Source: Dyadobacter sp. SG02
GTDB taxonomy: Bacteria; Bacteroidota; Bacteroidia; Cytophagales; Spirosomataceae
DNA length: 64,000 nucleotides
NCBI RefSeq assembly: GCF_900109045.1
Contig: NZ_FNYL01000007.1
Location: 350,695-414,694 of the forward strand
Reading direction: 5' to 3'
This document shows, one piece after another, positions 1 to 8,501 of the stretch (positions are counted from its first letter, which is position 1; each line of letters starts with the position of its first letter). The position numbers were made by a program, and so were the translations under genes. Below the pieces are notes generated by a model. That model was given only the letters and a program-made list of their open reading frames with translations. It had not been told where the DNA came from and searched no databases.

Positions 1-119
1 TCCGTAAACTTGGCGGCGCCGTCTTCTGTGATCGCCGGTACGACACGGTTTTTTACTACCACAACGGCGCGGAATCGTATTATGCGGCCAGAGGTTTCCG
101 TGGTACGTTGCGGGTTTGA
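1..119 (+). CDS. Partial GNAT-like acetyltransferase, C-terminal end only
   Basis: The frame from base 3 is open from the window edge to a TGA at 117-119. It encodes about 38 residues ending in ESYYAARGFRGTLRV. A Tyr-Tyr/Arg-Gly-Phe ending of this kind is typical of the last helix and strand of GNAT N-acetyltransferases (inference from motif only). The start lies outside the window. A strong hairpin follows at once, consistent with a real gene end. Confidence 0.5.
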   Translation, partial: RKLGGAVFCDRRYDTVFYYHNGAESYYAARGFRGTLRV

Positions 120-140
120 GGAGCTATTTATATACAAAAA

Positions 141-172
141 ACGGCCGGTTTGTACATGCACAAACCGGCCGT
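141..172. terminator. Bidirectional intrinsic terminator
   Basis: A perfect 13-bp inverted repeat (141-153 and 160-172) with a 6-nt loop is flanked by an A-run on the left and a T-rich stretch on the right. It separates the convergent acetyltransferase tail (+) and the aldo/keto reductase (-), so it probably serves both. Confidence 0.8.
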
Positions 173-194
173 CTTTGTACGTATTGCTTATGGT

Positions 195-1184
195 TTACCG
201 CTTAAAATCAACCAAATAACTATTAATTGCCTGCAACTCCTCCGCAGAAAGTTCGATATCGATTGCCTGCGCATTGGAAATGGCCTGTTCCGCATTGCGC
301 GCACCCGCGAGCACGACGGTAATACCTTTTTGAAGCGTCGTCCAGCGCAGTACCAGTTGCGCGAGCGTCGCATTCTTTTCTGCGGCGATGGGCGAGAGCT
401 TTTCGAGCAATGCTTTCACTTTTTCGAGGTCGAATTGGCCGAAGTAGCCGTTACGGTGGTCGTCGCTTTTCAGGGTATCGTTTTGAAAGTATTTGCCGGA
501 AAGCAAGCCGCGTTCCATGGGGCTGTAAGCGATGATACCGATGTTGTTTTCGACGCTGTACGGCACCAGCTCGGCTTCGATCGCTCGGTTGAGCATGCTA
601 TACGCGACCTGGTTGGAAGCCGGAACGAACGTTTTGGAGGCCTCCTGCAACAATGGCAGGCCGTGATTGGAAACCCCTGCCGCGCGGATTTTGCCTTGTC
701 GAATCAGCGTTTCCATGGCTTCCATCGTCTCGTCGATCGGTGTGGTAATGTCCGGCCAGTGCTGTTGCAACAGGTCGATATAATCCGTATTCAACCTTTT
801 CAGGCTTTCTTCGACTTCTTTGATGATATTGGCCTTCGACGAGTATTTGTAAACCGGAAGATTCCGGCCATCGTTTTCAATATCAAAAAAATGCATTCCC
901 TTACCGGCGTTGCTGCTGTCCCACACAAGACCGAACTTGGTGAGTATCTGCACTTTCGTCCGGTCTTTGCCTTTCAACGCTTCGGCAATTAGCTCTTCAC
1001 TCAGCCCGAAGCCGTAAAAAGGCGCCGTGTCCAGCGAAGTAACCCCATGGTCCAGCGACGCGTGAATCGCGTCGATCGAATCTTTTTTCTCGTTCCCACC
1101 CCACATCGTGCCCCCGATCGCGAATGCGCCGTAAGTGATCGCAGATAGTTTTAAATCGCTATTTCCTAATGTTCTGTATTCCAT
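195..1184 (-). CDS. Aldo/keto reductase
   Basis: The 329-residue protein begins MEYRTLGNSDLKLSAITYG, the usual start of NADPH-dependent aldo/keto reductases of the general stress/YdhF-like type. The catalytic Asp and Tyr appear in LDTAPFYG near residue 52, the Lys in LTKFG near 82, and the His in LLQQHWPD near 140. Length is normal for the family and no signal peptide is present, so it should be cytosolic. It probably reduces aldehydes or ketones, but the substrate cannot be read from sequence. It stands alone, ending next to the hairpin at 141-172. Confidence 0.93.
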   Translation of the reverse strand: MEYRTLGNSDLKLSAITYGAFAIGGTMWGGNEKKDSIDAIHASLDHGVTSLDTAPFYGFGLSEELIAEALKGKDRTKVQILTKFGLVWDSSNAGKGMHFFDIENDGRNLPVYKYSSKANIIKEVEESLKRLNTDYIDLLQQHWPDITTPIDETMEAMETLIRQGKIRAAGVSNHGLPLLQEASKTFVPASNQVAYSMLNRAIEAELVPYSVENNIGIIAYSPMERGLLSGKYFQNDTLKSDDHRNGYFGQFDLEKVKALLEKLSPIAAEKNATLAQLVLRWTTLQKGITVVLAGARNAEQAISNAQAIDIELSAEELQAINSYLVDFKR

Positions 1185-1304
1185 TTTGATATAATGTGAT
1201 ATTTCCGGCTACAAAATTCCCGCATATAGTCGTATTCTCAAAATAACATAGATCATAAGTTTCTATAATTGGAGTGATAGATGTGGCGAGTGGTGGGCTG
1301 CCGT

Positions 1305-2954
1305 TCAAGGGTATGAATCGGAAGGTTTGATTTTTTTGAATCGCAATCCGAGTGTTCGGGGAGTGGTCAGTTCGGCGGCCGTTGTTTTATTCTCCCTGTT
1401 TCTTTTAAAAACGACGTCGGTTTTAAGATCCGGGACGAGGAACCGGTCTTTGGAACAAGCTATCATTGTGTAACGTATCCCGCTCACCAGTTGCAGTTCC
1501 AGGCCCGTAACCGATTTTTGGACCTCGATCGCAGCTCCAACTTCATCGGAAAAGTATTTTCCGGCATACTCCTGGTGAGGCGCCGTCATCTTATCCGTCA
1601 GGTAATACTTCATTGGGTCACTGGAAGGCGGGGTGACTGTCAGCCCGCCCGCATGATCGAATTGGAGCAGTGTGTTGAAAAAATAAAACCGCAGACTATC
1701 AACAGGTTCCAGAAGGATGTCAGACAAAAGTAACCCCTCCTGACCAAGCGTAATATCGACATCGCGCATGGACTGGGCGCTTTTGTAGTATCCGGTGAAG
1801 CGTTGCAGCTTTTTGCGGTCTGTTTGAACAATGTCCGACTTCTTCCGCGGCAGGGCCGTAATGTCCTCAGGCTTTGCAAGAATTTGCAGCACTTCCGTGG
1901 CGGGGTTAAAGCCGATGGTATCCAGCATGGACGTATTGCTGAGCCATGCTATCGAGAGCCCCTGGGTTGGAGAGCAAATCAGTTTAGAGCGGTAGCCGGC
2001 AGTCGCACCGCCGTGAAAAAAAGTGGGTTTTGAGATATTATAGTCAATAAAAAGTCCTGCTCCATAGTTATTGATGTCCCCGTTTGGGAGCGTGTCCAGT
2101 GCGGTTTGCCGGTTCAGCAATACCGGTCCTCCCAGTTTGCCCGCCGAATAAAACGCCGTCCATTTCAGCAGATCCTCCGCGGTCGTCAGTAAGCCGCCGG
2201 GTCCGTGAATGGCGCCATCCGGCATAAGCGTCCGGAAAGTTCCTTTTACGACCTCATAAGCCTGGCTGCGCCCCGCGATTACTTTGAAGTTTTCATTTCG
2301 CCATTGGGTGTGCTTCATACCCGCCGGCCCGAAGATGTATTTCTGTGTAAAATCGGCGAACGACATTCCGGAAGCTTTTTCAACAATGAGCGCGAGCAGA
2401 ATGTAATTGGAATTGCTGTACCGGAATGCTTCCCCGGGCCGGTTGTTAATGCTTTTTTGCCGACAGATAATGCGAAGTGCAGCATTGTTGTCCATCACGC
2501 GCAACACCTGCGGAGAACCAGCGAACTCCGCAATGTCGCTCCATTCGCGTAACCCGCTGGTATGATGGATCAGGTGGCGGATCAGGATCGGCTCACCGTA
2601 GGAAGGTAGGCCGGGAATGTATTTGTCCACCGGCTCGTCGAGCTTCAATTTCCCCTGGTTATCGAGTAGCAACACTGCCGCCGCGGTGAATTGCTTGGAC
2701 ACGGAACCCGCTTCGATGAGGGATTCCGTAGTGAGCGGTGTGCCGGTTTCCAGATTGGCCATTCCCCATGCCTTGGAATATACGACTTGCCCATTGAGAC
2801 TTACAGCCAGCTGGCCACCCGGTTTATCCTGCGCATAGCATTGAAAAATGCTGTCGATCCTCGCTACGCTGGATTGCGGCACGCCCTGCGCCAACGAATG
2901 GGTATCAACCAATGCTAATGCCAACAACAAAAAGACAAGTTTGGACGCACTCAT
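1305..2954 (-). CDS. Secreted serine hydrolase, class C beta-lactamase family
   Basis: This is a 549-residue protein with an N-terminal signal peptide (hydrophobic residues about 6-22, cleavage after SLAQG likely). The beta-lactamase/penicillin-binding fold is shown by the SxxK nucleophile motif SVSK (Ser84, Lys87), the YSN motif (Tyr179-Asn181) and an HGG triad (314-316). About 200 extra C-terminal residues resemble the lipocalin-like tail found in many Bacteroidota members of this family. It likely acts in the periplasm as an esterase or D-aminopeptidase rather than as a true beta-lactamase; the substrate is unknown. It is monocistronic. Confidence 0.9.
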   Translation of the reverse strand: MSASKLVFLLLALALVDTHSLAQGVPQSSVARIDSIFQCYAQDKPGGQLAVSLNGQVVYSKAWGMANLETGTPLTTESLIEAGSVSKQFTAAAVLLLDNQGKLKLDEPVDKYIPGLPSYGEPILIRHLIHHTSGLREWSDIAEFAGSPQVLRVMDNNAALRIICRQKSINNRPGEAFRYSNSNYILLALIVEKASGMSFADFTQKYIFGPAGMKHTQWRNENFKVIAGRSQAYEVVKGTFRTLMPDGAIHGPGGLLTTAEDLLKWTAFYSAGKLGGPVLLNRQTALDTLPNGDINNYGAGLFIDYNISKPTFFHGGATAGYRSKLICSPTQGLSIAWLSNTSMLDTIGFNPATEVLQILAKPEDITALPRKKSDIVQTDRKKLQRFTGYYKSAQSMRDVDITLGQEGLLLSDILLEPVDSLRFYFFNTLLQFDHAGGLTVTPPSSDPMKYYLTDKMTAPHQEYAGKYFSDEVGAAIEVQKSVTGLELQLVSGIRYTMIACSKDRFLVPDLKTDVVFKRNRENKTTAAELTTPRTLGLRFKKIKPSDSYP

Positions 2955-3278
2955 TTTAAATGGATTATTTGATTGCTCAATGACCGGATATGTTACTGTA
3001 ACTCAGGAAGCGACTATTTTTTGTTAATATATAAATTAATTTAATATAGGCTTTTATGGGTTTCATATTTGTTTTTCATGGTGACTTCGTTTTTTGAAAT
3101 CCCTTGTAACCTCCCGTCTCTTTTTACAAAATCAGGCAATTTTTTACGGCACTTTCCGCGTTTCGCTCTATATTTGTGAAGTTTATTTAAACTAATTACA
3201 AATAATTTCTTCCAATTTTCTCATAACCAATAGCCTCAGGTGCATTTCTTCGCCGGATGTGCCTTTGAACCAACGCTT
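2955..3278. other. Intergenic region between divergent genes
   Basis: This AT-rich stretch of about 320 bp lies between the divergent serine hydrolase (-) and the membrane operon (+). It must hold promoters for both, but I cannot place a clear Bacteroidota TTTG/TAnnTTTG pair with confidence. No convincing small gene is seen. Confidence 0.5.
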
Positions 3279-3611
3279 ATGTTCAGTACGATTTGTCTAC
3301 TCTTCCTCCTTGGGTTCATGTTCTGGATGAACACGTCAACCCGCATCTCGTGGCCCGATAAAAACAGCGCCATGGCCTTTATGGCTGCCAATGCATTGTA
3401 CAGTCGCCTTGCGGCAGGCGCATTGTTTCTGGTTGCGACCGCGCTTTGTGTCAGTTTGCTCGGGGTAGGAAGCGGCTTGTTTGCTGCGATCGTGATCCTG
3501 ATGACGGCCGGATCGGTATCCGTGCTGTTTTTTCCATTCCGCTACTTCGGTTCGGCCGGAGTTGCGATACTTTACCTGTGTGCGGTGACGCTCGAACTTG
3601 TTATTAATTGA
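3279..3611 (+). CDS. DUF3325-like small integral membrane protein
   Basis: The 110-residue product starts MFSTICLLFLLGF and has three or four hydrophobic segments (about 2-14, 40-60, 62-80, 88-107). The frame also allows a GTG start at 3240, which adds 13 non-hydrophobic residues; I prefer the ATG at 3279 because the helix then begins at once, as in family members. Small membrane proteins of this shape (DUF3325) are known next to PepSY iron-reductase genes, as here. Five bases separate its stop from the next start (3616). The family assignment rests on size, topology and context. Confidence 0.7.
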   Translation: MFSTICLLFLLGFMFWMNTSTRISWPDKNSAMAFMAANALYSRLAAGALFLVATALCVSLLGVGSGLFAAIVILMTAGSVSVLFFPFRYFGSAGVAILYLCAVTLELVIN

Positions 3612-3615
3612 TTTT

Positions 3616-3915
3616 ATGCCTGCCAATAAGAAGTACCTGACCAAATCGCCGTGGCTGCGGCTCAGCAAACTCCTCGCCGGAAGTGTCGGCGGATATGCCG
3701 TGATGATGAGCGTGCATTTGTTTTTTACGGCTTTCCTGCCCAAGGAAAATGTCATCATGACCGCCGCTTTTACGGGTTACATCCTCTGGGCTTTCCTGCT
3801 GCTTTACGCATTCATCGCCACGAACGTATGGCGGGTCTGGGGGCTTTACATCCTCCTGACGGTCGTGTTCGCGCTGCCCTATTTACTGAAATTCAACCTC
3901 AATCATGGATCCTAG
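3616..3915 (+). CDS. Small membrane protein, iron-uptake (DUF3649-like) type
   Basis: A 99-residue protein, MPANKKYLTKSPWLRLSKL at the start, with three predicted membrane helices (about 20-42, 48-68, 74-94). Membrane proteins of this size commonly sit between a DUF3325 gene and a PepSY gene in siderophore/iron operons of proteobacteria and Bacteroidota, which is the arrangement here. Its last 11 bases overlap the PepSY start at 3905, suggesting translational coupling. The start at 3616 avoids overlap with the previous gene. The functional link to iron is inferred from context. Confidence 0.7.
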   Translation: MPANKKYLTKSPWLRLSKLLAGSVGGYAVMMSVHLFFTAFLPKENVIMTAAFTGYILWAFLLLYAFIATNVWRVWGLYILLTVVFALPYLLKFNLNHGS

Positions 3916-5587
3916 GAAGTATAACATCTATTTTCACACCCACACCATCAGCGGGATCATCATTGCCGCTGTGCTGTACGTCATATTCTTCGCAGGGTCT
4001 TTTTCCTTTTTTAAGGATGATATCGCCGCCTGGCAAAAGGGAAGATCGGAAGTAGGGCATCAGTTCGATCCGCCGTACAATCACCTGCTCGACTCGCTTT
4101 CGCAGCATTATAACCTGCAAGGCCGCAACTTCAATTTTTACCTGCTGCGTCAGGGCCAGGGATCTTATGTGGATATGACCGCTTCGGCGGATACGACGGT
4201 CAGCAAGCCCAAACCGAAACCTGCGAAGGCGGAAAAGAGAAGGGGAAGAGGGAGGAAACAGGACGATGACGCGGCTTATTTCCGCTACCATTTCGCGGAT
4301 AAAAAAGCGGGCGATTATTCCGACAGCTATGATATGGCCGAGTTCCTTTACCGCCTGCATTTCCTCGCGCAGCTTAACCAGGTCGGTATCGATATCGGTA
4401 CACCATTTGGTTACCTGGTGGCAGGGATTGTGGCCTTTCTTTTCCTGTTCGCGTTGATTACCGGCTTGCTGCTGCATTGGGACAAGATTAAATCCAACTT
4501 CTTCCTTTTCAGGCCGATGAGCAAATGGAAGACCGTCTGGACAGACATGCATACCGTGCTCGGCGTGATCGGTTTCCCGTTCCAGCTGGTGTTTGCCGTG
4601 ACGGGCGTAGTCCTGATCGTGAACTATGTGCTGCTGACGCCTTTTGCCAACCTGCTTTACGACGGCGACAGCGACAAGCTGTACGAAAGCCTGCAATACA
4701 ACAAAACCGTGAAGGTGGATTACACCTACAAACCGATGAACGGCACATTCGATATGGACGCTTTTATCGGGAAATGGCAGAAGGAGTGGAAGGACGCCAA
4801 AATCTCACGCATTTACATCCGGAATTACATGGACGAGAGTATGCAGGTAAGCCTCGAAGCGAAGCCGAATGCCGAGACTAACTTCGCAGGATCGGGGTAT
4901 GTGACGGTGAACATTGCGAGCGGAAAAGTGCTGGAAATCAAGTCGCCAAATACCGACGGTAACTATATCGACGGCGTGAAGGCACTGTTGTACCACCTGC
5001 ATTTCGGTGATTTTGGTGGTAAGCCATTGCGGATCGTGTTCTTTTTATTAGGACTGATGGGGTGTGCGGTGATCATTTCCGGCATAATGATCTGGCTGGT
5101 GGCGCGGGATAAAGTCGCTACCGAACTCCGGAAGCGCCGGTTCAACTTCTGGGCGAGTAACTTCTTCCTGGCGGCTTGTCTGAGTATGCTTCCGGTAACG
5201 GCATTCACATTCATTATGGTCAAAATGCTCGACCATGTCGATCAAGGGGTGATCTACCGCACCTACTTTTACAGCTGGCTCGTACTCGGCATTTACCTCA
5301 TGGTCCTCCGCAGCCTGCCGCGGATGAACCGTCATACATTGCTTTTGTCGGCCGTTCTTTGCCTGGGTGTACCCATCGCCAACGGCATTTCGACCGGACT
5401 ATGGATCTGGAATACCTGGCAGCAGGGCGCATTCGACATTTTCTTTATCGATGCATTGTTCCTCGTCCTCGCGGGCTCCTGCGCGTATGCATTCACCCGC
5501 GTGAATGCGGAGGCGAAGACATTCAAGGTGCTGAGTTTAAATAAAGCCCCTGAAAAAGTGTTGAAAACCAGCGTAGTAAGAGACTAA
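3905..5587 (+). CDS. PepSY-associated membrane protein (probable iron reductase type)
   Basis: This 560-residue protein begins with a short cytoplasmic stretch (MDPRKYNIYFHTHTISG) and a helix at about 14-36. A large periplasmic region with a Lys/Pro/Arg-rich low-complexity patch (about residues 97-125) follows. Further helices lie near 170-195, 215-245, 365-390, 410-435, 450-470, 480-500 and 515-535. The HTHTISG start and the paired His residues at helix ends (LHFL, LLHW, MHTVLG, LYHLHFGDFGG) match the PepSY_TM family, some members of which reduce siderophore-bound iron. It closes the three-gene operon 3279-5587. Confidence 0.85.
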   Translation: MDPRKYNIYFHTHTISGIIIAAVLYVIFFAGSFSFFKDDIAAWQKGRSEVGHQFDPPYNHLLDSLSQHYNLQGRNFNFYLLRQGQGSYVDMTASADTTVSKPKPKPAKAEKRRGRGRKQDDDAAYFRYHFADKKAGDYSDSYDMAEFLYRLHFLAQLNQVGIDIGTPFGYLVAGIVAFLFLFALITGLLLHWDKIKSNFFLFRPMSKWKTVWTDMHTVLGVIGFPFQLVFAVTGVVLIVNYVLLTPFANLLYDGDSDKLYESLQYNKTVKVDYTYKPMNGTFDMDAFIGKWQKEWKDAKISRIYIRNYMDESMQVSLEAKPNAETNFAGSGYVTVNIASGKVLEIKSPNTDGNYIDGVKALLYHLHFGDFGGKPLRIVFFLLGLMGCAVIISGIMIWLVARDKVATELRKRRFNFWASNFFLAACLSMLPVTAFTFIMVKMLDHVDQGVIYRTYFYSWLVLGIYLMVLRSLPRMNRHTLLLSAVLCLGVPIANGISTGLWIWNTWQQGAFDIFFIDALFLVLAGSCAYAFTRVNAEAKTFKVLSLNKAPEKVLKTSVVRD

Positions 5588-5601
5588 TCTGTACCGCTGC
5601 A

Positions 5602-5982
5602 TCATTCGGGCCGGATTTGCCGCTGGTAATCTTCGCCCCATGCGCAGAGCGAATCCATAATGGGGATCAGGCTTTTGCCGATTTCCGTCAGTTTGTACTC
5701 CACCCGCGGCGGCGTTTCTGCGTAGGCTTTACGCAGCAGGATGCCGTCGCGTTCCAATTGTTTCAGCTGTGCCGTAAGCGTCGCCTGCGTAATGTGGGGG
5801 AGCTTACGGCGCAGCACACCGAAACGCATCGGGCATTCCTCCCGGATCTTGTTCAGAAGCATCAGCTTCCATTTCCCGCCGATAATATCCAGCGTGATAT
5901 TCATGTTGCAATTTTTTGCTGAAAAAGCATCAGAATTTGCATTTGTAATTGACTGATCTGCAATAATAGTATCGTCCGTCAT
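5602..5982 (-). CDS. HxlR-family winged-helix regulator
   Basis: With the ATG at 5982 the product is 126 residues, the usual size. Its core LDIIGGKWKLMLL, followed by CPMRFGVLRRKLPHITQATLT and LERDGILLRKAY, is diagnostic of HxlR/MarR-like winged helices. An upstream in-frame ATG at 6054 would add 24 residues not expected in the family. It is divergent from the MFS exporter at 6094, so it probably controls that gene. An 11-bp palindrome (5981-5991) overlaps the start codon. Confidence 0.88.
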   Translation of the reverse strand: MTDDTIIADQSITNANSDAFSAKNCNMNITLDIIGGKWKLMLLNKIREECPMRFGVLRRKLPHITQATLTAQLKQLERDGILLRKAYAETPPRVEYKLTEIGKSLIPIMDSLCAWGEDYQRQIRPE

Positions 5983-5991
5983 ACCTGGTAT
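5981..5991. promoter_or_regulatory. Candidate operator palindrome between regulator and exporter
   Basis: ATACC-T-GGTAT is a perfect 5-bp-arm palindrome lying in the divergent region and overlapping the chosen start codon of the HxlR regulator. HxlR proteins bind short AT-rich palindromes near their own promoters, so this is a candidate binding site. It is short and may be chance. Confidence 0.25.
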
Positions 5992-6093
5992 TGTCTGATA
6001 AACTACTTGATTACGAGCGTTGTCTGCCTGAATTTTGGCTGCAAATGAATGCAAACCGAAAATTTCGGCACGCCTTGATCTTCCAACAACGCA

Positions 6094-7500
6094 ATGAACC
6101 TACAAATTTCAAAATGGCTGTTACTGGCCATTATTTCGGCTTCGGTATTCCTGTCCGTGATGGACATTTTTATCGTCAATGTTGCTATTCCGCATATTAA
6201 AACGGGTATCCGCGGCACGGATAGCGATATCCAGCTCGTGATCGCCCTCTATTTGCTGGGTTATGCCGTTTTTCTGATAACCGCCGGCCGGGCAGGGGAT
6301 TATTTTGGTAAAAAGAAAGTCTTTGTGCTGGCCATGCTGCTTTTTGTGGTGATCTCGGCGATGTGCGGCTTCGCGCAAACACCCTGGCAATTGAATGTCG
6401 CCCGTTTTTTTCAGGGGGTAGCTGCCGCATGGATGATCCCGCAGGGCATTACCTACATTCAGGAGCTGTTTCCGGGCGGGCGGGAGCGGGTGAAGGCATT
6501 GGGGATTTACGGCAGCGTGGCAGGCAGCGCGTCGGTGATCGGTCAATTCCTGGGCGGTCTTTTACCCGACATGAATGCTTTTCTGGATGGCTGGCGGCTG
6601 GTTTTTCTCATTAACCTGCCTATCGGCCTGGTGGTGGTGCCCATGGCGCTGTTCCTGTTGCCGCCCGATCGCCGTCGGAACGCCAGTCGCGGTACAGGCT
6701 TCGACTTCTCGGGCGTACTCCTGCTCACAGGCGCGCTCGTGTGCCTGCTCTATCCGCTCATACGCGGGCGCGAGTTGAATTGGCCGTGGTGGTGTATGGC
6801 CATGCTGGGTGCGGGAGGTATTTTGCTTGTAATGTTTGTGAGGGACCAAAAGCAAAAGCTTTCTGCCGTTCCGCACCAACGGCTGCCGTTACTGGACGTC
6901 CGTCTGTTCGGCTTCCGCGATTTCAATATCGGGATGGCGATCGTGTTGTTCTACTTCATGGTTCAGGACTCCTATTTTCTGATCAACGTCATGCTGCTCG
7001 AAACGGGCCTCGGGTTCAGTTCCGTCGAAACGGGTATGCTGTTTGTATTTCAAGGAGTCGGCTATGTGATCGCATCGCTGGTTTCGCTGCGGCTGGTCCC
7101 ATTGTTTGGCAAAAAAGTATTGCAGGCAGGTGTGCTGATCATGATGACCACATTGGCCCTTCACATCATCGTCCTGAACGGCGCGCAGGTGGATCGATAC
7201 CTGCTTTATCCTATCCTTTTCGCCTACGGCACCGGCTGCGGCTCGGTATTGCCTTCGCTATTGGCCGTCGGGCTGAAAAACATCCCTATTGAACTCGCAG
7301 GAGCCGCTTCCGGCACTTTTTCGACCTTCCAGCAAACGGCAATAGCGCTGGGCATTGGCGTGGTAGGAGGGATCTTCTTTTCCAATCTCGGCCCGTTGCC
7401 GGGTGTTGCGGATTACGTTTCCGCTTATCGGATTGCTACGGTTACCAATATTGCATTGCTGGGGTTGGTTGGGTTCTTTTTGTGGTTGCTGCCTCATTGA
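6094..7500 (+). CDS. MFS drug/multidrug exporter, DHA2 (EmrB/QacA) type
   Basis: The 468-residue protein is almost wholly hydrophobic, with roughly 14 predicted helices. The MFS signature between helices 2 and 3 reads GRAGDYFGKKKVF (about 66-78). A motif-C-like segment, YGSVAGSASVIGQFLGG, lies near 137-153, typical of drug:H+ antiporters. The N-terminal SVMDIFIVNVAIP motif (about 20-32) is the DHA2 family D1-type signature. It is a probable inner-membrane exporter, with substrate unknown. It is divergent from the HxlR regulator, a common sensor/pump pairing. Confidence 0.92.
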   Translation: MNLQISKWLLLAIISASVFLSVMDIFIVNVAIPHIKTGIRGTDSDIQLVIALYLLGYAVFLITAGRAGDYFGKKKVFVLAMLLFVVISAMCGFAQTPWQLNVARFFQGVAAAWMIPQGITYIQELFPGGRERVKALGIYGSVAGSASVIGQFLGGLLPDMNAFLDGWRLVFLINLPIGLVVVPMALFLLPPDRRRNASRGTGFDFSGVLLLTGALVCLLYPLIRGRELNWPWWCMAMLGAGGILLVMFVRDQKQKLSAVPHQRLPLLDVRLFGFRDFNIGMAIVLFYFMVQDSYFLINVMLLETGLGFSSVETGMLFVFQGVGYVIASLVSLRLVPLFGKKVLQAGVLIMMTTLALHIIVLNGAQVDRYLLYPILFAYGTGCGSVLPSLLAVGLKNIPIELAGAASGTFSTFQQTAIALGIGVVGGIFFSNLGPLPGVADYVSAYRIATVTNIALLGLVGFFLWLLPH

Positions 7501-7598
7501 TTTTCCAACGAATCGCCACCGAAGTAATGCAATGGCGGCCGTGGGATGTGAAATGGAACCTAACGATCGCGGGGAGGTAGTTGATTTTAAAATCGTAA

Positions 7599-8477
7599 TC
7601 AGAGCGTCGGGTCGCCTTTGATGTACCCGAGCGATTTCAGGAAAACATCCGTGTCGCGGAGCGTTTTAATGAACCATTCGCCCCGGTTGAAAAACCCGTG
7701 CGGCTGCTCCGGGTAAAGGATAAGCTCGCCGCGGGTGCCGGCTTCGGTCAGTTTCGCTTTGTAGGCCCCGGCCGTGGCTACGGATACCAGTTTGTCTTTC
7801 GTCCCCAGCATGATGAGGGTAGGAGCAGCGCCTTTCCGGATGTTGTGGTAAGGAGATATCTCGGTATAGCGCGCGCCGATGCGGTCGTAGCCATATTCGC
7901 CCGGACCGTTGTTGAATACCGGGTTGAAAAGCACCAGCGCATTGGGCCGTGCGCTGATGGCGGCATTTTCGGATGGTTCGTCGAGCTTCGTCAGGTCGGT
8001 AGCGGCCGCCACATGCCCACCTGCCGACCCGCCGGCAGCTACAATGCGGTCCGGATCGATGCCCAACTCGCCCGCGTGCGCGCGAACGTACCGGATCGCT
8101 GATTTACCATCGGCCACGGCTTCAAAAGGTGTCGTGTGATGCCTCGATTGCACGCGATAATCGGCCAGGATGGCCACCATCCCGCGGGATGCGAGGTAAA
8201 CGGCCTGTTTCTGAAACTGACCAATATTTCCGCCGATCCACCCGCCGCCGAAAAAGAAGACAATGGCCGGGTACTTTTTCCCGGTTTCGAATCCAGCCGG
8301 TTTGAAAACCCGCAACGTCAGGCTCAGCGTATCGACTTTTTTGTAAACTAATACCTGGGGAATGGTATCCTGCGCGGTCTGGGCGTGCAAAGGAGCCAGA
8401 CTGCACAGGATTATTAGTGATGTGAACTTTAAAAGCAATAATTTTTTACAAAACAGAAAAGGCATCGGGTTCAGCAT
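7599..8477 (-). CDS. Secreted alpha/beta hydrolase (esterase/lipase, BD-FAE-like)
   Basis: This 292-residue protein has an N-terminal signal peptide (helix about 13-30, cleavage after LHAQ). The oxyanion segment is FFGGGW (75-80), and the nucleophile motif GGSAGG places the catalytic Ser at 151. The likely Asp lies in LGTKDKLVS near 225 and the His in EQPHGF near 262. A second ATG at 8465 is a possible start. It lies 24 bp downstream of the arylsulfatase and likely belongs to the same operon, so it may remove an ester group from the same substrate. That shared-substrate idea is inference. Confidence 0.9.
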   Translation of the reverse strand: MLNPMPFLFCKKLLLLKFTSLIILCSLAPLHAQTAQDTIPQVLVYKKVDTLSLTLRVFKPAGFETGKKYPAIVFFFGGGWIGGNIGQFQKQAVYLASRGMVAILADYRVQSRHHTTPFEAVADGKSAIRYVRAHAGELGIDPDRIVAAGGSAGGHVAAATDLTKLDEPSENAAISARPNALVLFNPVFNNGPGEYGYDRIGARYTEISPYHNIRKGAAPTLIMLGTKDKLVSVATAGAYKAKLTEAGTRGELILYPEQPHGFFNRGEWFIKTLRDTDVFLKSLGYIKGDPTL

Positions 8478-8501
8478 TGGACTGTTGGTTTGTAATGTCT
8501 G

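Noticed and set aside
195..992. Long plus-strand frame opposite the aldo/keto reductase
   Set aside because: It is antisense to a clear enzyme with full family motifs; its composition is what a shadow frame gives.
1305..2954. A beta-lactam resistance gene
   Set aside because: The SxxK/YxN/HGG motifs are shared by many esterases and peptidases, and the long C-terminal extension argues against a true beta-lactamase.
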